A program made the translations under genes and the position numbers. Positions 14,963 to 22,480 of a DNA stretch of 23,990 bases are shown here, in pieces. The notes beneath the pieces were generated by a model, which saw only the letters and a list, made by a program, of their open reading frames with translations, ran no database searches and was not told the DNA's origin. Origin of the DNA: CAZEAN01 sp964510225 (GTDB lineage: Bacteria; Planctomycetota; Planctomycetia; Isosphaerales; Isosphaeraceae); assembly GCA_964510225.1 (NCBI GenBank), contig CAZEAN010000090.1, forward strand, positions 1-23,990. Reading direction: 5' to 3'. Within the stretch, counting starts at the first letter, position 1. Every line of letters starts with the position of its first letter.

Positions 14963-15970
14963 ATGGCCACCACTAAACTTCTCCAAACTAATCCAGGGGA
15001 CTACCGACTTGAACACAGCAAGAACGAGTTTGAGCGTGCCTCGCGAGTAATCCCCGGCGGTGTCAACAGCCCAGCCCGCGCTTTCGGTGCTGTCGGAGGC
15101 AAGCCACCATTTATGGAGCGTGCGGAGGGATCATATCTATTCGATATCGATGGCAATCAATATATCGATTATATCGCGTCTTGGGGGCCGATGATCCTCG
15201 GCCACTGTCGTCCTGAGGTCATGGAGGCCGTGCAGCTTGCCTTGGCTGGCTCATCGAGCTTTGGAGCACCGACTCCCCGAGAGGCGGAAATCGCCGAGGA
15301 AGTCGTTGCGGCTGTTCCTTCGATGGAGATGGTCCGATTTGTGAGTTCCGGAACCGAGGCCGCGATGTCAGCGGTCCGTGTCGCTCGAGGGGTGACGGGG
15401 CGACACAAAGTCATCAAGATGACCGGACACTATCATGGTCATGTAGATGCGCTCTTGGTTTCAGCAGGCTCCGCCGCCACGACGCTCGGGTATCCTGATA
15501 GCCCTGGAGTGACTCCAGGAGCCGCGGGTGACACCATTCTTTGCCCATTTAACAACCTCGATGCGATACAAGAAGCCTTCGCTGCACACCCCAATCAAAT
15601 TGCTGCCGTACTCCTCGAACCAGTCGCGGGCAACATGGGCTGTGTTCCACCGAATCCTGGCTATCTAGCAGGACTCCGCGAACTGACTGAACAACACGGG
15701 GCGTTGTTGTTCTTTGACGAAGTGATGACTGGATTTCGACTCGCGATTGGTGGGGCCCAGGAACTCTTCGGGATCACGCCCGACATGACCTGTCTCGGCA
15801 AGATCATCGGTGGAGGCTTGCCCGCCGCTGCGTACGGAGCGTCCCGCGCGGTGATGACTCATGTCTCTCCAGCGGGACCAATCTTTCAGGCGGGAACACT
15901 CTCAGGAAATCCCCTCGCGATGGCAGCCGGGCTCACGACGATCCGCTTGCTGAAGCAGGAGAAGCCTTAA
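14963..15970 (+). CDS. hemL: Glutamate-1-semialdehyde 2,1-aminomutase, N-terminal three quarters (ends at an in-frame TAA)
   Basis: The first 335 residues are a clear GSA aminomutase, the PLP enzyme that makes 5-aminolevulinate in the C5 heme/tetrapyrrole pathway. The N-terminal substrate loop RVIPGGVNSPARAF, SSGTEAAMSAVRVARG (PLP phosphate), YHGHVDA, LFFDEVMTGFR (Asp binding the pyridine N) and GKIIGGGLP with the Schiff-base Lys280 are intact. The frame stops at TAA 15968-15970, where homologues continue for about 100 residues, and it reopens at once in the same frame. Without the missing C-terminal small domain the enzyme would probably be unstable or inactive. No good Shine-Dalgarno sequence is seen before the ATG. 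The gene is divergent from the alpha operon. Confidence 0.93.
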   Translation: MATTKLLQTNPGDYRLEHSKNEFERASRVIPGGVNSPARAFGAVGGKPPFMERAEGSYLFDIDGNQYIDYIASWGPMILGHCRPEVMEAVQLALAGSSSFGAPTPREAEIAEEVVAAVPSMEMVRFVSSGTEAAMSAVRVARGVTGRHKVIKMTGHYHGHVDALLVSAGSAATTLGYPDSPGVTPGAAGDTILCPFNNLDAIQEAFAAHPNQIAAVLLEPVAGNMGCVPPNPGYLAGLRELTEQHGALLFFDEVMTGFRLAIGGAQELFGITPDMTCLGKIIGGGLPAAAYGASRAVMTHVSPAGPIFQAGTLSGNPLAMAAGLTTIRLLKQEKP

Positions 15971-16291
15971 GAATACCTTGACCGAATCACCTCGAAGCTC
16001 GAAGAAGGGCTCCGGAAGGCCGCAACCGATGCAAAGATCCCGCATTGTATCCAACGAGTCGGCAGTATGATCACGCTCTTCTTTACGGAAGGCCCGATCC
16101 AGAACTATGAAGACGCGAAACGCTCGGACACCGCGCTCTTTGGACGATTCTTCTGGGAGCTTCTCGCTCGAGGTGTCTACTTCCCTTGCAGTCAGTTCGA
16201 AGCCGCATTCCTCTCGACTTCCCATACGGAAGCGGAAATTGATCACACCATCGAAGCTGCTGTTGCAGCATTAAAAGCTGCACGCGGTTAA
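15971..16291 (+). pseudogene. hemL: 3' quarter of hemL, in frame after the internal stop
   Basis: Translation continues in the same frame immediately after the TAA as EYLDRITSKLEEGLRKAA and runs to a natural stop at 16289-16291. It contains the C-terminal domain features RVGSMITLFFTEGP, the DTALFGRFFWELLARGVYFP block and a final helix ending ALKAARG. With the upstream part the total is 442 codons, the normal family size. In family members a Tyr is common at the stop position, so a single TAC or TAT to TAA change is the simplest explanation. An internal ATG at 16067 does not look like a separate gene start. Confidence 0.85.
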
Positions 16292-16519
16292 CACGTATTG
16301 TTTAACGAATCGTTGAGTTTTGGACATGTCTTGGAGGCGATGGGACAACGTCGTCTCTGAGCATTTCGCTTCGACATTAATTCAACTGTGTGGATCACAA
16401 CTATTGACTCGATTCCACCTCTAGGGGCGACACCGTCGAGCGCTTCAGGATGGTTCAATTGTCTTCGCTGATGAGTACGATGCATGTGGGGAAAAAGAAG
16501 ACAAGCGGGTCGCTGAAGT

Positions 16520-16536
16520 CCGTTTAGACTAAACGG
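16520..16536. terminator. Palindrome in the convergent hemL / SNG lipoprotein gap
   Basis: CCGTTTAG and CTAAACGG flank one central base, giving a perfect 8-bp dyad that can fold as a 6-bp stem with a 5-nt loop. It lies 25 bp after the lipoprotein stop (minus strand) and about 230 bp after the hemL stop. No T tract directly follows on either strand, so an intrinsic terminator is uncertain. The rest of the 269-bp gap shows no gene. Confidence 0.35.
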
Positions 16537-16560
16537 TCCGCTATCGTCCCGTTCTCTGAG

Positions 16561-17478
16561 CTAACGTAGTCCCATCACCTGAATCGAGCCGTTACTGGTT
16601 CGAAGCTCGACTGTTGTCTCCGGGTTTTCTCCGAATTCGGCCTTCAGAAATGTTCCTGGATTCGACTGATTAATCAAATCCGTCGTTACCTTGCCATTCG
16701 AGGTCTTCGCATCGAGGGCAATCGCGCTACTCGGGGGAATCCAAAGTTTGATCGGACCGTTCGAAGTCTCGAAGCGGTGCTGACCAGGGCTCAATGCTCC
16801 TTCGTATTCGATTGCCCCGTTCGATGTCTCGGCATCTACCACACCACTGCTTGAAGTGATCGAGATCGGACCGTTGGATGACTTAAGGGAAAGTAGCCCC
16901 TGAGTTGAGATGACCTCGATGCGGCCATTCGAGGTCTTCGCTGCAACCGAGCCGTTAGTCTCGGAGACGAAGATCCGTCCATTACTTGAGGAGAGTCGGA
17001 CGTTTCCACCCTCGGGGACTCGAACCAAGACCGACGCACCCAGACCGTTCGCGATTTTCTTCTCTGACTGTGCAGTAACTATCACGGCGTCTTGTTCTTG
17101 AGTCATCGAAACCAGGACTTCCTCTACCCTGTTCAGGGCGGCTTCCTCAGTCTTTCCTCTGGCGTACCGTGTCACTTCACAGACAACCTTACCCGGCTCC
17201 CCCTTCACTACTTCCACACGACCATTGAAGGTCTTCACCTCAACTGACGGTATTGAAGCGACGTCGAACGTCTGCATGAGTTGATCCTCGACCTTGATTC
17301 CTCCGACGACCGAGCAGCCGTTTAGCAAGAGGAGTCCACAGAGGAACGCGAGACTGATCCTCGTCGATCCAATGGTCTCGATGATCGATGTCGAGGCGTT
17401 TCGGTTCGCAAGCCTTCTCGATTGACAGCCAGAGTCACGAGGAATCTTCAGAGTCTCGTTCGAAACATGGGTCATCAT
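16561..17478 (-). CDS. Lipoprotein with repeated SNG beta units (DUF4097-like)
   Basis: The 305-residue product has a basic N-region, a hydrophobic core (ISLAFLCGLLLLNGC) and a lipobox LNGC with Cys55, so it should be a lipoprotein. The leader is longer than usual, but AGAGG lies 7 bases before the ATG at 17476-17478 and no later start is available. The mature part is a ladder of FNG/SNG/TNG turns roughly every 18-25 residues (TFNGRVEV, SSNGRIFV, TSNGRIEV, SSNGPISI, TSNGAIEY, TSNGPIKL, TSNGKVTT, TSNGSIQV), the pattern of DUF4097-type beta-solenoid putative adhesins. The function is unknown. It is transcribed divergently from the glycosyltransferase cassette, so a surface role is plausible but inferred. 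Confidence 0.88.
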   Translation of the reverse strand: MMTHVSNETLKIPRDSGCQSRRLANRNASTSIIETIGSTRISLAFLCGLLLLNGCSVVGGIKVEDQLMQTFDVASIPSVEVKTFNGRVEVVKGEPGKVVCEVTRYARGKTEEAALNRVEEVLVSMTQEQDAVIVTAQSEKKIANGLGASVLVRVPEGGNVRLSSSNGRIFVSETNGSVAAKTSNGRIEVISTQGLLSLKSSNGPISITSSSGVVDAETSNGAIEYEGALSPGQHRFETSNGPIKLWIPPSSAIALDAKTSNGKVTTDLINQSNPGTFLKAEFGENPETTVELRTSNGSIQVMGLR

Positions 17479-17797
17479 TTGATTGCCTCTGAGTGCTTGC
17501 GTTGATTCTGGTGCCTTGCAACGAGATCGGGCGTTCTAGCAGGAATTCGCGGCCCAGGGCAGATTATTCAGCTCGATCACTTTGCAAGAATCGACCCGCG
17601 TTGACAGCAATCGGAGCGCAAGTTACAGTCCATCCGCACGTCGCGGCTACGGATGATTGAGCGATTGCGAACGACCCAACGTAGACGGGAGTTACTACCA
17701 TTATCCTTAATCATCAGTAGTCCTGGAGCAGGTGCGGGCGGCCCCAGGGAGGGAGCTGCACACCGACCTACTTCACAGTGACGGGCGAGGGCAAGTC
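17479..17797. other. Divergent intergenic region with one promoter
   Basis: This 319-bp gap lies between the SNG lipoprotein gene (minus) and the glycosyltransferase cassette (plus). Apart from the plus-strand promoter at 17601-17629, I see no gene and no clear promoter for the minus-strand gene. A GTG at 17732 in frame with the GT2 gene is discussed there. Confidence 0.4.
17601..17629 (+). promoter_or_regulatory. Predicted sigma-70 promoter of the glycosyltransferase cassette
   Basis: A perfect -35 box TTGACA (17601-17606) is followed by 17 bases and TACAGT (17624-17629, 4 of 6 matches to TATAAT). Transcription would start near 17636, leaving a leader of about 160 nt before the GT2 start at 17798. 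Confidence 0.55.
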
Positions 17798-18973
17798 ATG
17801 GAAGATCACCCCGCCGGTGCGGCATGCCCGGAGCCTCGGGGACAGTGGCGAATGTCGGTTGTTGTGCCCGTCAGAAACGGTGGCAACGCCTTCCAGTCCT
17901 GTCTCCGTGCGCTCCGTGAGTCATTTAGTCCACCGTTCGAACTTATCGTCGTCGACGATGCGTCGCAGGACGATTCCGCCAAAGAAGCTGCTGCTGCCGG
18001 AGCTATCGTGATTCGGCACGACCGTCCTCGTGGTCCTGCTGCGGCTCGTAATGAAGGTGCTCGACTCGCATCAGCTCCCTTAGTTTTTTTTCTCGACGCT
18101 GACGTTAGTATTGCCCCAGATACTCTCCAAAAAATACTCGATTGTTTCGATAAAGACTCTGAACTCTCGGCTCTCTTCGGTTCTTACAATGATTGTCCGA
18201 CAGAACAGGGGCTCGTGAGTCAGTTTCGAAACCTATTACATCACTATGTTCATCAGAGCGGCAGCTTTCATGAACATGTTCGAATTGCTCATACTTTTTG
18301 GACAGGATGTGGAGCGATCCGCCGTGATCGGTTCCTAGAACTCGGCGGGTTTGACCCCAAACTTTACAGACGGCCGGCCATCGAGGACATTGAATTCGGT
18401 TATCGACTGACTCGTGCCGGTGACCGAATTCTACTCGCGCGCGATATCCAGGTAACTCACCACAAACGCTGGACTCTCGGCGATATGGTTCGAACGGACA
18501 TTTTTCGGCGTGGAGTACCGTGGCTGATTTTGATGGCTCGGAGCGGTGTCGCTGAGTCCGACTTGAATGTGAGTCAGAGCCAACGATTGAGTGTTGCAGC
18601 AACGGCATTACTTTTGTTTGGGATAGCGTTGGCGTTATTGCAGCCCAACATGTTGGCCATTGCAGCACTCGCCTTATTGTGGATCCTTGTGCTGAATCGG
18701 AACTTTTACCGCTTCTTGCACGCTCGGATCGGCCTCTTGGCGACACTCGGCTGTGTACCACTCCATTGCCTCTACTTTTTTTGTTGTGGTTGCTCAGTTT
18801 TTTTTGCTGGGTGTCTTTGGCTCTGCCGACCCTCCATTCGTCTCCCTATCGTCGATCGACTACCATTGGGTCGGCGACGTGATTCCGCTAACACAATCCC
18901 TCGGCATCACCTTCCTCACGATACCACCGGGAGTCGCCAACAATGGTCGTCTCGGACCAAAACGCGGTCATAG
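17798..18973 (+). CDS. Membrane-anchored family 2 glycosyltransferase
   Basis: I start at the ATG at 17798, which has GAGGG six bases upstream. A GTG at 17732 would add 22 residues, and an ATG at 17852 would begin right at the domain. The GT2 domain (MSVVVPVRNGG, VVDDASQDDS, RGPAAARNEGAR, and FLDAD with Asp100 and Asp102 binding metal and nucleotide-sugar) is followed by the acceptor-side segment PAIEDIEFGYRLTRAG. Hydrophobic helices follow near 275-300 and 305-350. It probably transfers a sugar to a lipid or glycan acceptor at the cytoplasmic membrane. The last 45 or so residues are Arg/Ser/Thr-rich, unlike family tails, and follow a run of eight T, so a frame error near 18798 is possible. 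The 3' end overlaps the next gene by 31 bp. Confidence 0.9.
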   Translation: MEDHPAGAACPEPRGQWRMSVVVPVRNGGNAFQSCLRALRESFSPPFELIVVDDASQDDSAKEAAAAGAIVIRHDRPRGPAAARNEGARLASAPLVFFLDADVSIAPDTLQKILDCFDKDSELSALFGSYNDCPTEQGLVSQFRNLLHHYVHQSGSFHEHVRIAHTFWTGCGAIRRDRFLELGGFDPKLYRRPAIEDIEFGYRLTRAGDRILLARDIQVTHHKRWTLGDMVRTDIFRRGVPWLILMARSGVAESDLNVSQSQRLSVAATALLLFGIALALLQPNMLAIAALALLWILVLNRNFYRFLHARIGLLATLGCVPLHCLYFFCCGCSVFFAGCLWLCRPSIRLPIVDRLPLGRRRDSANTIPRHHLPHDTTGSRQQWSSRTKTRS

Positions 18974-19875
18974 ACTCGTTACCTCACACGCGGCCCAAGC
19001 GTTTAGAGCAGGAGCGATCGCTCCTTGCTCTCGTTCGTTCTGATCGCCGGAGGGGTGCTGTTGCGGAAACTCTGGGGTTGGTGGACTCGGTCATTCCTAA
19101 ACCACTCTCTGAGCCCATAGTACTCCACGCTTGGATGGGTCGATCTCGCTCAGATTCAGTCACGGCTGAGGCAGTCTCAAGTGTGTTGGACGTGTTGCTC
19201 CGCGGTACTCGATTGCCGATCACCATAATCTCAGGTGCCCCCAATGCGTTCGAATTGTTCGATTCGATTGGACTACATTCTGAGTGCTGGGGACGTCGGG
19301 TACGGTTTCTCGACCTCATCCGTGAGGAGCAGGAGTGGATTCCAGTGGCCTCAATCCAGGGACGTTCGCTCCGGATCTCGGGAACTGTAGCTCGAGCACA
19401 ATCTCAAGTACTCTTGATGCCATTGTCTTTTGGTCGATCAGTTCGGTCGATTTCTCTGTCCACATTTGAGGATCTGATCCACCCTACTGATCGAATCTGG
19501 CTGAATGGTCCGAGCATGGTCCGAGCTTCAGTGGAAGTCCAAGAAACGCTCGACCGAGTTTCGGCTTCCTACCATCCTTGTCTGAGTGTTGCTGAGGGTC
19601 GACAGTTTTCTGTTCGGTCTGACCGACGCTACATTGCCATGGCGTGCTCTTCACCTGTAGATCTGAGTCAGGTTGCAGCACAACTTCTTCCTCGATCAAG
19701 TGTCATCAGTAGGTTATCAAAAGTTAAACCCACTGCCGTCATGAGCCAATTGGAACTCGTGGGGGATGTAGAGGAGCACTGTGATTTCATCGCTGGCTGT
19801 TGCCCCTCACTCTCGCTTCAAACCAGCCAGTCGATGCGGCAAGACCAGCCAAATCTGCATCGGGAGGCGGGCTGA
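18943..19875 (+). CDS. Uncharacterised protein between two glycosyltransferases (faint DUF362 resemblance)
   Basis: The 310-residue product is not confidently recognised. Its start ATG has GGGAG nine bases upstream and overlaps the GT2 gene by 31 bp. Its TGA overlaps the GT4 start as TGATG, so the three genes look translationally coupled. It is Ser/Arg-rich and lacks a signal peptide or membrane helix. The order of segments SVTAEAVSSVLDVLL, then ISGAPNAFELFDSIGL, then RVRFLDLIREE, QSQVLLMPLSFG and CSSPVDLSQVAAQLL recalls DUF362 proteins, but the Cys motifs of ferredoxin-like members are absent. A role in the glycan pathway is inferred from the neighbours only. Confidence 0.75.
   Translation: MVVSDQNAVIDSLPHTRPKRLEQERSLLALVRSDRRRGAVAETLGLVDSVIPKPLSEPIVLHAWMGRSRSDSVTAEAVSSVLDVLLRGTRLPITIISGAPNAFELFDSIGLHSECWGRRVRFLDLIREEQEWIPVASIQGRSLRISGTVARAQSQVLLMPLSFGRSVRSISLSTFEDLIHPTDRIWLNGPSMVRASVEVQETLDRVSASYHPCLSVAEGRQFSVRSDRRYIAMACSSPVDLSQVAAQLLPRSSVISRLSKVKPTAVMSQLELVGDVEEHCDFIAGCCPSLSLQTSQSMRQDQPNLHREAG
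19010..19025. repeat. 16-nt perfect palindrome inside the middle cassette gene
   Basis: AGGAGCGATCGCTCCT reads the same on both strands. With GAGC and GCTC outside it (one bulged base), a longer hairpin is possible. It contains GCGATCGC. It lies about 67 bp into the 18943 gene and close after the GT2 stop. Confidence 0.5.
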
Positions 19876-21050
19876 TGCGGATCGGTTTCGATGGTGGTTG
19901 CCTCTCGAACCGTCGAGGGTTCGGTCGTTACGCCCGATCAATGATCACGGCATTGGGCGATCAGGTCTTGCCACACCAGTTAGTCCTTTTTGTTGACGAG
20001 CCGTCATTAACCAAGCTTGAGATCCCATCACGATTTGAACTGGTTCCTGTTCAAGTTCGCGAAGCCCCAAGTCAGGCAGCATCGGCGAATGGGCGACGAC
20101 GATTCACCGACATGCTGGCTTTTGGTCAAGCTTCAGCGCAAGCAAATCTTGACGCGATTATCTTCCTTTCCTCTTACAGCTTTTACCCAGTTTGGAACGT
20201 AGGCACTGTCGCCGTCACCGTCTTCGATACACTCCCGTCAACTTATCCCGAGTACGTCTTCCCAAACTGGAGATCGCGACTCCTATGGGGCCTCAAAGAG
20301 AAGTTCGCGGTACAGCGTGCCGACATTTTGCTCACCGCGTCTCAAGCTGCACGACGGGATATCGCTCAGCGGTATCGGAGGGATCCCTCAGGAATTGAGG
20401 TGATCCCCGGTGCTCCTGATCCTCGGTTCCGTCCAACCACCCAAAGTGTCCGATCCGATGAAGCCCTAGTCAGTGCTGGGCTTGTGCCTAGGGACCGCTA
20501 TTTAATTTATGTCGGCGGATTAAGTCCTCACAAGAATCTGCCACGATTGCTTATCGCATTTTCAAGGCTATTGGATAAGAACCTCAAGCTTTTAATTGTT
20601 GGTGATTTTCGAGATGTCTTTCACACCGAGCTGCCAACAATTATGTCGGTAGTTCAACGGTTGGGTATCATCGATCGTGTGATCTTTTCCGGCTTTGTGC
20701 CGGACGAGGATCTCCTTTATCTCTACGGGAGGGCATTGGCTCTCGTGCAGCCCTCACTGTTGGAAGGGTTCGGGCTTCCGACCATTGAAGCGATGGCCTG
20801 TGGGACTCCCGTCATCGCGAGTCACACAGGATCGTTACCAGAAGTTATCGGCAACGCCGGGCTCTTTTTCGACCCTCTGGAGCCAGTTTCAATTCAAGAG
20901 GGGCTTCTCACTTTCCTTGAAGACCCTGCTCTCAGAGACCGACTTAGTGTGGAAGCTCAAGATCGTGCCGCTCAATTCAGTTGGGAGCGATCGGCTCAAT
21001 CTTTGATCAAGTTAGTTGCGGGTCAACAAGCTGCCTCTCACGCTGCATAA
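19875..21050 (+). CDS. Family 4 glycosyltransferase (GT-B fold)
   Basis: The start is the ATG at 19875, part of TGATG with the preceding stop, with GGGAGG seven bases upstream. A TTG 25 codons earlier lies inside the upstream gene and is not credible. The 391-residue product opens MRIGFDGGCLSNRRGFGRYA, an N-terminal GT-B Rossmann domain with a Gly-rich loop. In the C-terminal domain, IYVGGLSPHKNLPRLLIAF and EGFGLPTIE contain the EX7E motif (Glu297, Glu305), followed by AMACGTPVIASHTGSLPEV. This places it in the retaining GT4 family (mannosyl/glucosyl/galactosyl transferases). It is cytosolic or peripheral, since no membrane helix is seen. Donor and acceptor are unknown. Confidence 0.96.
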   Translation: MRIGFDGGCLSNRRGFGRYARSMITALGDQVLPHQLVLFVDEPSLTKLEIPSRFELVPVQVREAPSQAASANGRRRFTDMLAFGQASAQANLDAIIFLSSYSFYPVWNVGTVAVTVFDTLPSTYPEYVFPNWRSRLLWGLKEKFAVQRADILLTASQAARRDIAQRYRRDPSGIEVIPGAPDPRFRPTTQSVRSDEALVSAGLVPRDRYLIYVGGLSPHKNLPRLLIAFSRLLDKNLKLLIVGDFRDVFHTELPTIMSVVQRLGIIDRVIFSGFVPDEDLLYLYGRALALVQPSLLEGFGLPTIEAMACGTPVIASHTGSLPEVIGNAGLFFDPLEPVSIQEGLLTFLEDPALRDRLSVEAQDRAAQFSWERSAQSLIKLVAGQQAASHAA

Positions 21051-21568
21051 AGGTATGCGAACTTCATAAACTGTAGCCAATCTGTGGTGGATCACTGAAA
21101 TCGGCTAACGGTTCCACGTGGATCGGCAAGATCACGCTTCAACCTTCAGCTCGGAGGGGCCAGCTTAGAGGGCTGACGTTAGTCATCGTGTTTTTCGAAC
21201 ACCAACCGTTACGGCTGGCTTGAACCGAGATCCAAGTGGCCAGATTCACTGCAGAGGCTCCTGTATCTACCGGGGGCTGTTTTGGGGCCGAGAAATCGGT
21301 TTCGAAGGCAGTCATTGCCGACTTTCGCATCAAGGCACCACATTAAGACGGCCACCGAGGAGTTTCTCCGGATCCTTGGACGACATTCTGTAGGCGGGCC
21401 ATTCACCCCAAGATTCTGCCACCGACCACGTGATGGAACGTGGTCGGAAGTTCTCGAAGTTGTGCCTTGAGTGATTCCCAGCTTGAAGCAGACGATACCG
21501 ATCGCTTGAAAGACAACACGTATTACGAGTCTTCCTCGCTCACGCTTGGTATGTACAGCCTCAGTGGT
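21051..21568. other. Long convergent intergenic region
   Basis: This 518-bp gap lies between the GT4 3' end (plus) and the sigma factor 3' end (minus). Short open frames on the minus strand (for example 21139-21333) show no recognisable content. The clearest structure is the 10-bp hairpin at 21422-21447. A small TGAC-GTTA-GTCA hairpin near 21174 is followed five bases later by five T and could end the glycosyltransferase transcript. TAACGGTT (21106-21113) and AACCGTTA (21204-21211) form a distant inverted pair. Confidence 0.45.
21422..21447. terminator. 10-bp hairpin in the convergent gap, possible bidirectional terminator
   Basis: CCGACCACGT (21422-21431) and ACGTGGTCGG (21438-21447) are exact reverse complements around a 6-nt loop. 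It lies 122 bp after the sigma factor stop on the minus strand and 370 bp after the GT4 stop. It is GC-rich and strong, but neither strand has a U tract, so Rho-assisted ending or another role is possible. Confidence 0.4.
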
Positions 21569-22480
21569 TCAGACTTCTTGCATGACCATCGGGGGGTTGC
21601 GTCGGCGTCCTCGATCGGCACGCGGCCGTCGTTTTCGGATCAGGATGTGACCCACCGGTTTGCCTCCCGATTGATCGAGCTTCTTGACGGCGCGGACCTC
21701 GATCTTGCGGACCCACTCTCGTGTTACGCCTAAACGACGCCCCACTTCCTTGAGTGTCATCGGTTCTTTGCCCCCGAGCCCAAATCGGAGGGTCAGAATC
21801 GTTCGCTCACGGTCGTCGAGACGCTTCAGTCGGCGCATCAATTCGGCATGTTCATCGACCGCCTCAAGGATCGAATCCGGAGCATCACGCTCGTCTGTTG
21901 CCTCTTCAAGAACACTCTCACCGTCGTCACTTGTTCCGCCAGGGAGAAGTCGTCCTGCAAGCAACGCTTGGTCGACCATCTGCTGTTTAGAGGGACTCAA
22001 CTCAAGGATAACAGCAAGCTGTTCACGTGTCGGAGGATGCCCGAATTCCCTCAGAAAGTCCCGTTCGGCACGACGCCATTTGGTCAGGAGCCCGACCATA
22101 TGGGCGGGAAGCCTGATCGTTGCAGCTGTTGTAATCAGCGCATGGCGAATCGACTGTTTGATCCAATGGCTTGCATACGTGCTGAAGCGAGTCCCAAATC
22201 GAGGGTCGTATTCCTTGGCCGCTCGAATGAGTCCCAGATTCCCTTCGCCAACAAGATCTTCCAACGGGAGGCCACGACCTTCGAAATCACGAGCGATCCG
22301 GATCACCAGTCGGAGATTGGCTCGAATCAATTGATCGAGGGCGTCCTTCTCGCCTTCTCGAATCGATTCTGCTAAATCGACCTCTTCGGTGGCCGTCAAG
22401 AGGGGATCATGTCGGATTTCTTGAAGATAATCGCCCAACGGACTTCGACCGCGACGTTCCCGATCCTCGGCTAATCTCAT
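21569..22480 (-). CDS. Sigma-70 family RNA polymerase sigma factor (group 2-like, no region 1.1)
   Basis: I start at the ATG at 22478-22480 (303 residues). GAGGAG lies nine bases upstream, and the product then begins just before region 1.2 (SPLGDYLQEIRHDPLLTATEE). The frame is open 108 codons further upstream from a TTG, but that part has no sigma similarity. Region 2 contains LIRANLRLVIRIARDFEGRGLPLEDLVGEGNLGL and RFSTYASHWIKQSIRHALI (2.3-2.4, promoter melting and -10 contact). Region 3 follows from about 128. Region 4 contains TLKEVGRRLGVTREWVRKIEVRAVKKL, the -35-binding helix-turn-helix. The tail is basic. It resembles alternative RpoD paralogues rather than the essential housekeeping factor, which would normally have region 1.1. 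The regulon is unknown. Confidence 0.94.
   Translation of the reverse strand: MRLAEDRERRGRSPLGDYLQEIRHDPLLTATEEVDLAESIREGEKDALDQLIRANLRLVIRIARDFEGRGLPLEDLVGEGNLGLIRAAKEYDPRFGTRFSTYASHWIKQSIRHALITTAATIRLPAHMVGLLTKWRRAERDFLREFGHPPTREQLAVILELSPSKQQMVDQALLAGRLLPGGTSDDGESVLEEATDERDAPDSILEAVDEHAELMRRLKRLDDRERTILTLRFGLGGKEPMTLKEVGRRLGVTREWVRKIEVRAVKKLDQSGGKPVGHILIRKRRPRADRGRRRNPPMVMQEV

Noticed and set aside
14752..14976. 74-codon plus-strand frame before hemL
   Set aside because: It overlaps the hemL start in another frame and runs through the alpha-operon promoter. It has no recognisable content.
15968..15970. Selenocysteine or pyrrolysine recoding at the hemL stop
   Set aside because: The codon is TAA. 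Known recoding uses TGA or TAG, and the family does not have a special residue at this position.
21139..21406. Two overlapping minus-strand frames of 64 and 65 codons in the convergent gap
   Set aside because: They overlap each other in different frames and neither has a recognisable motif or ribosome site.
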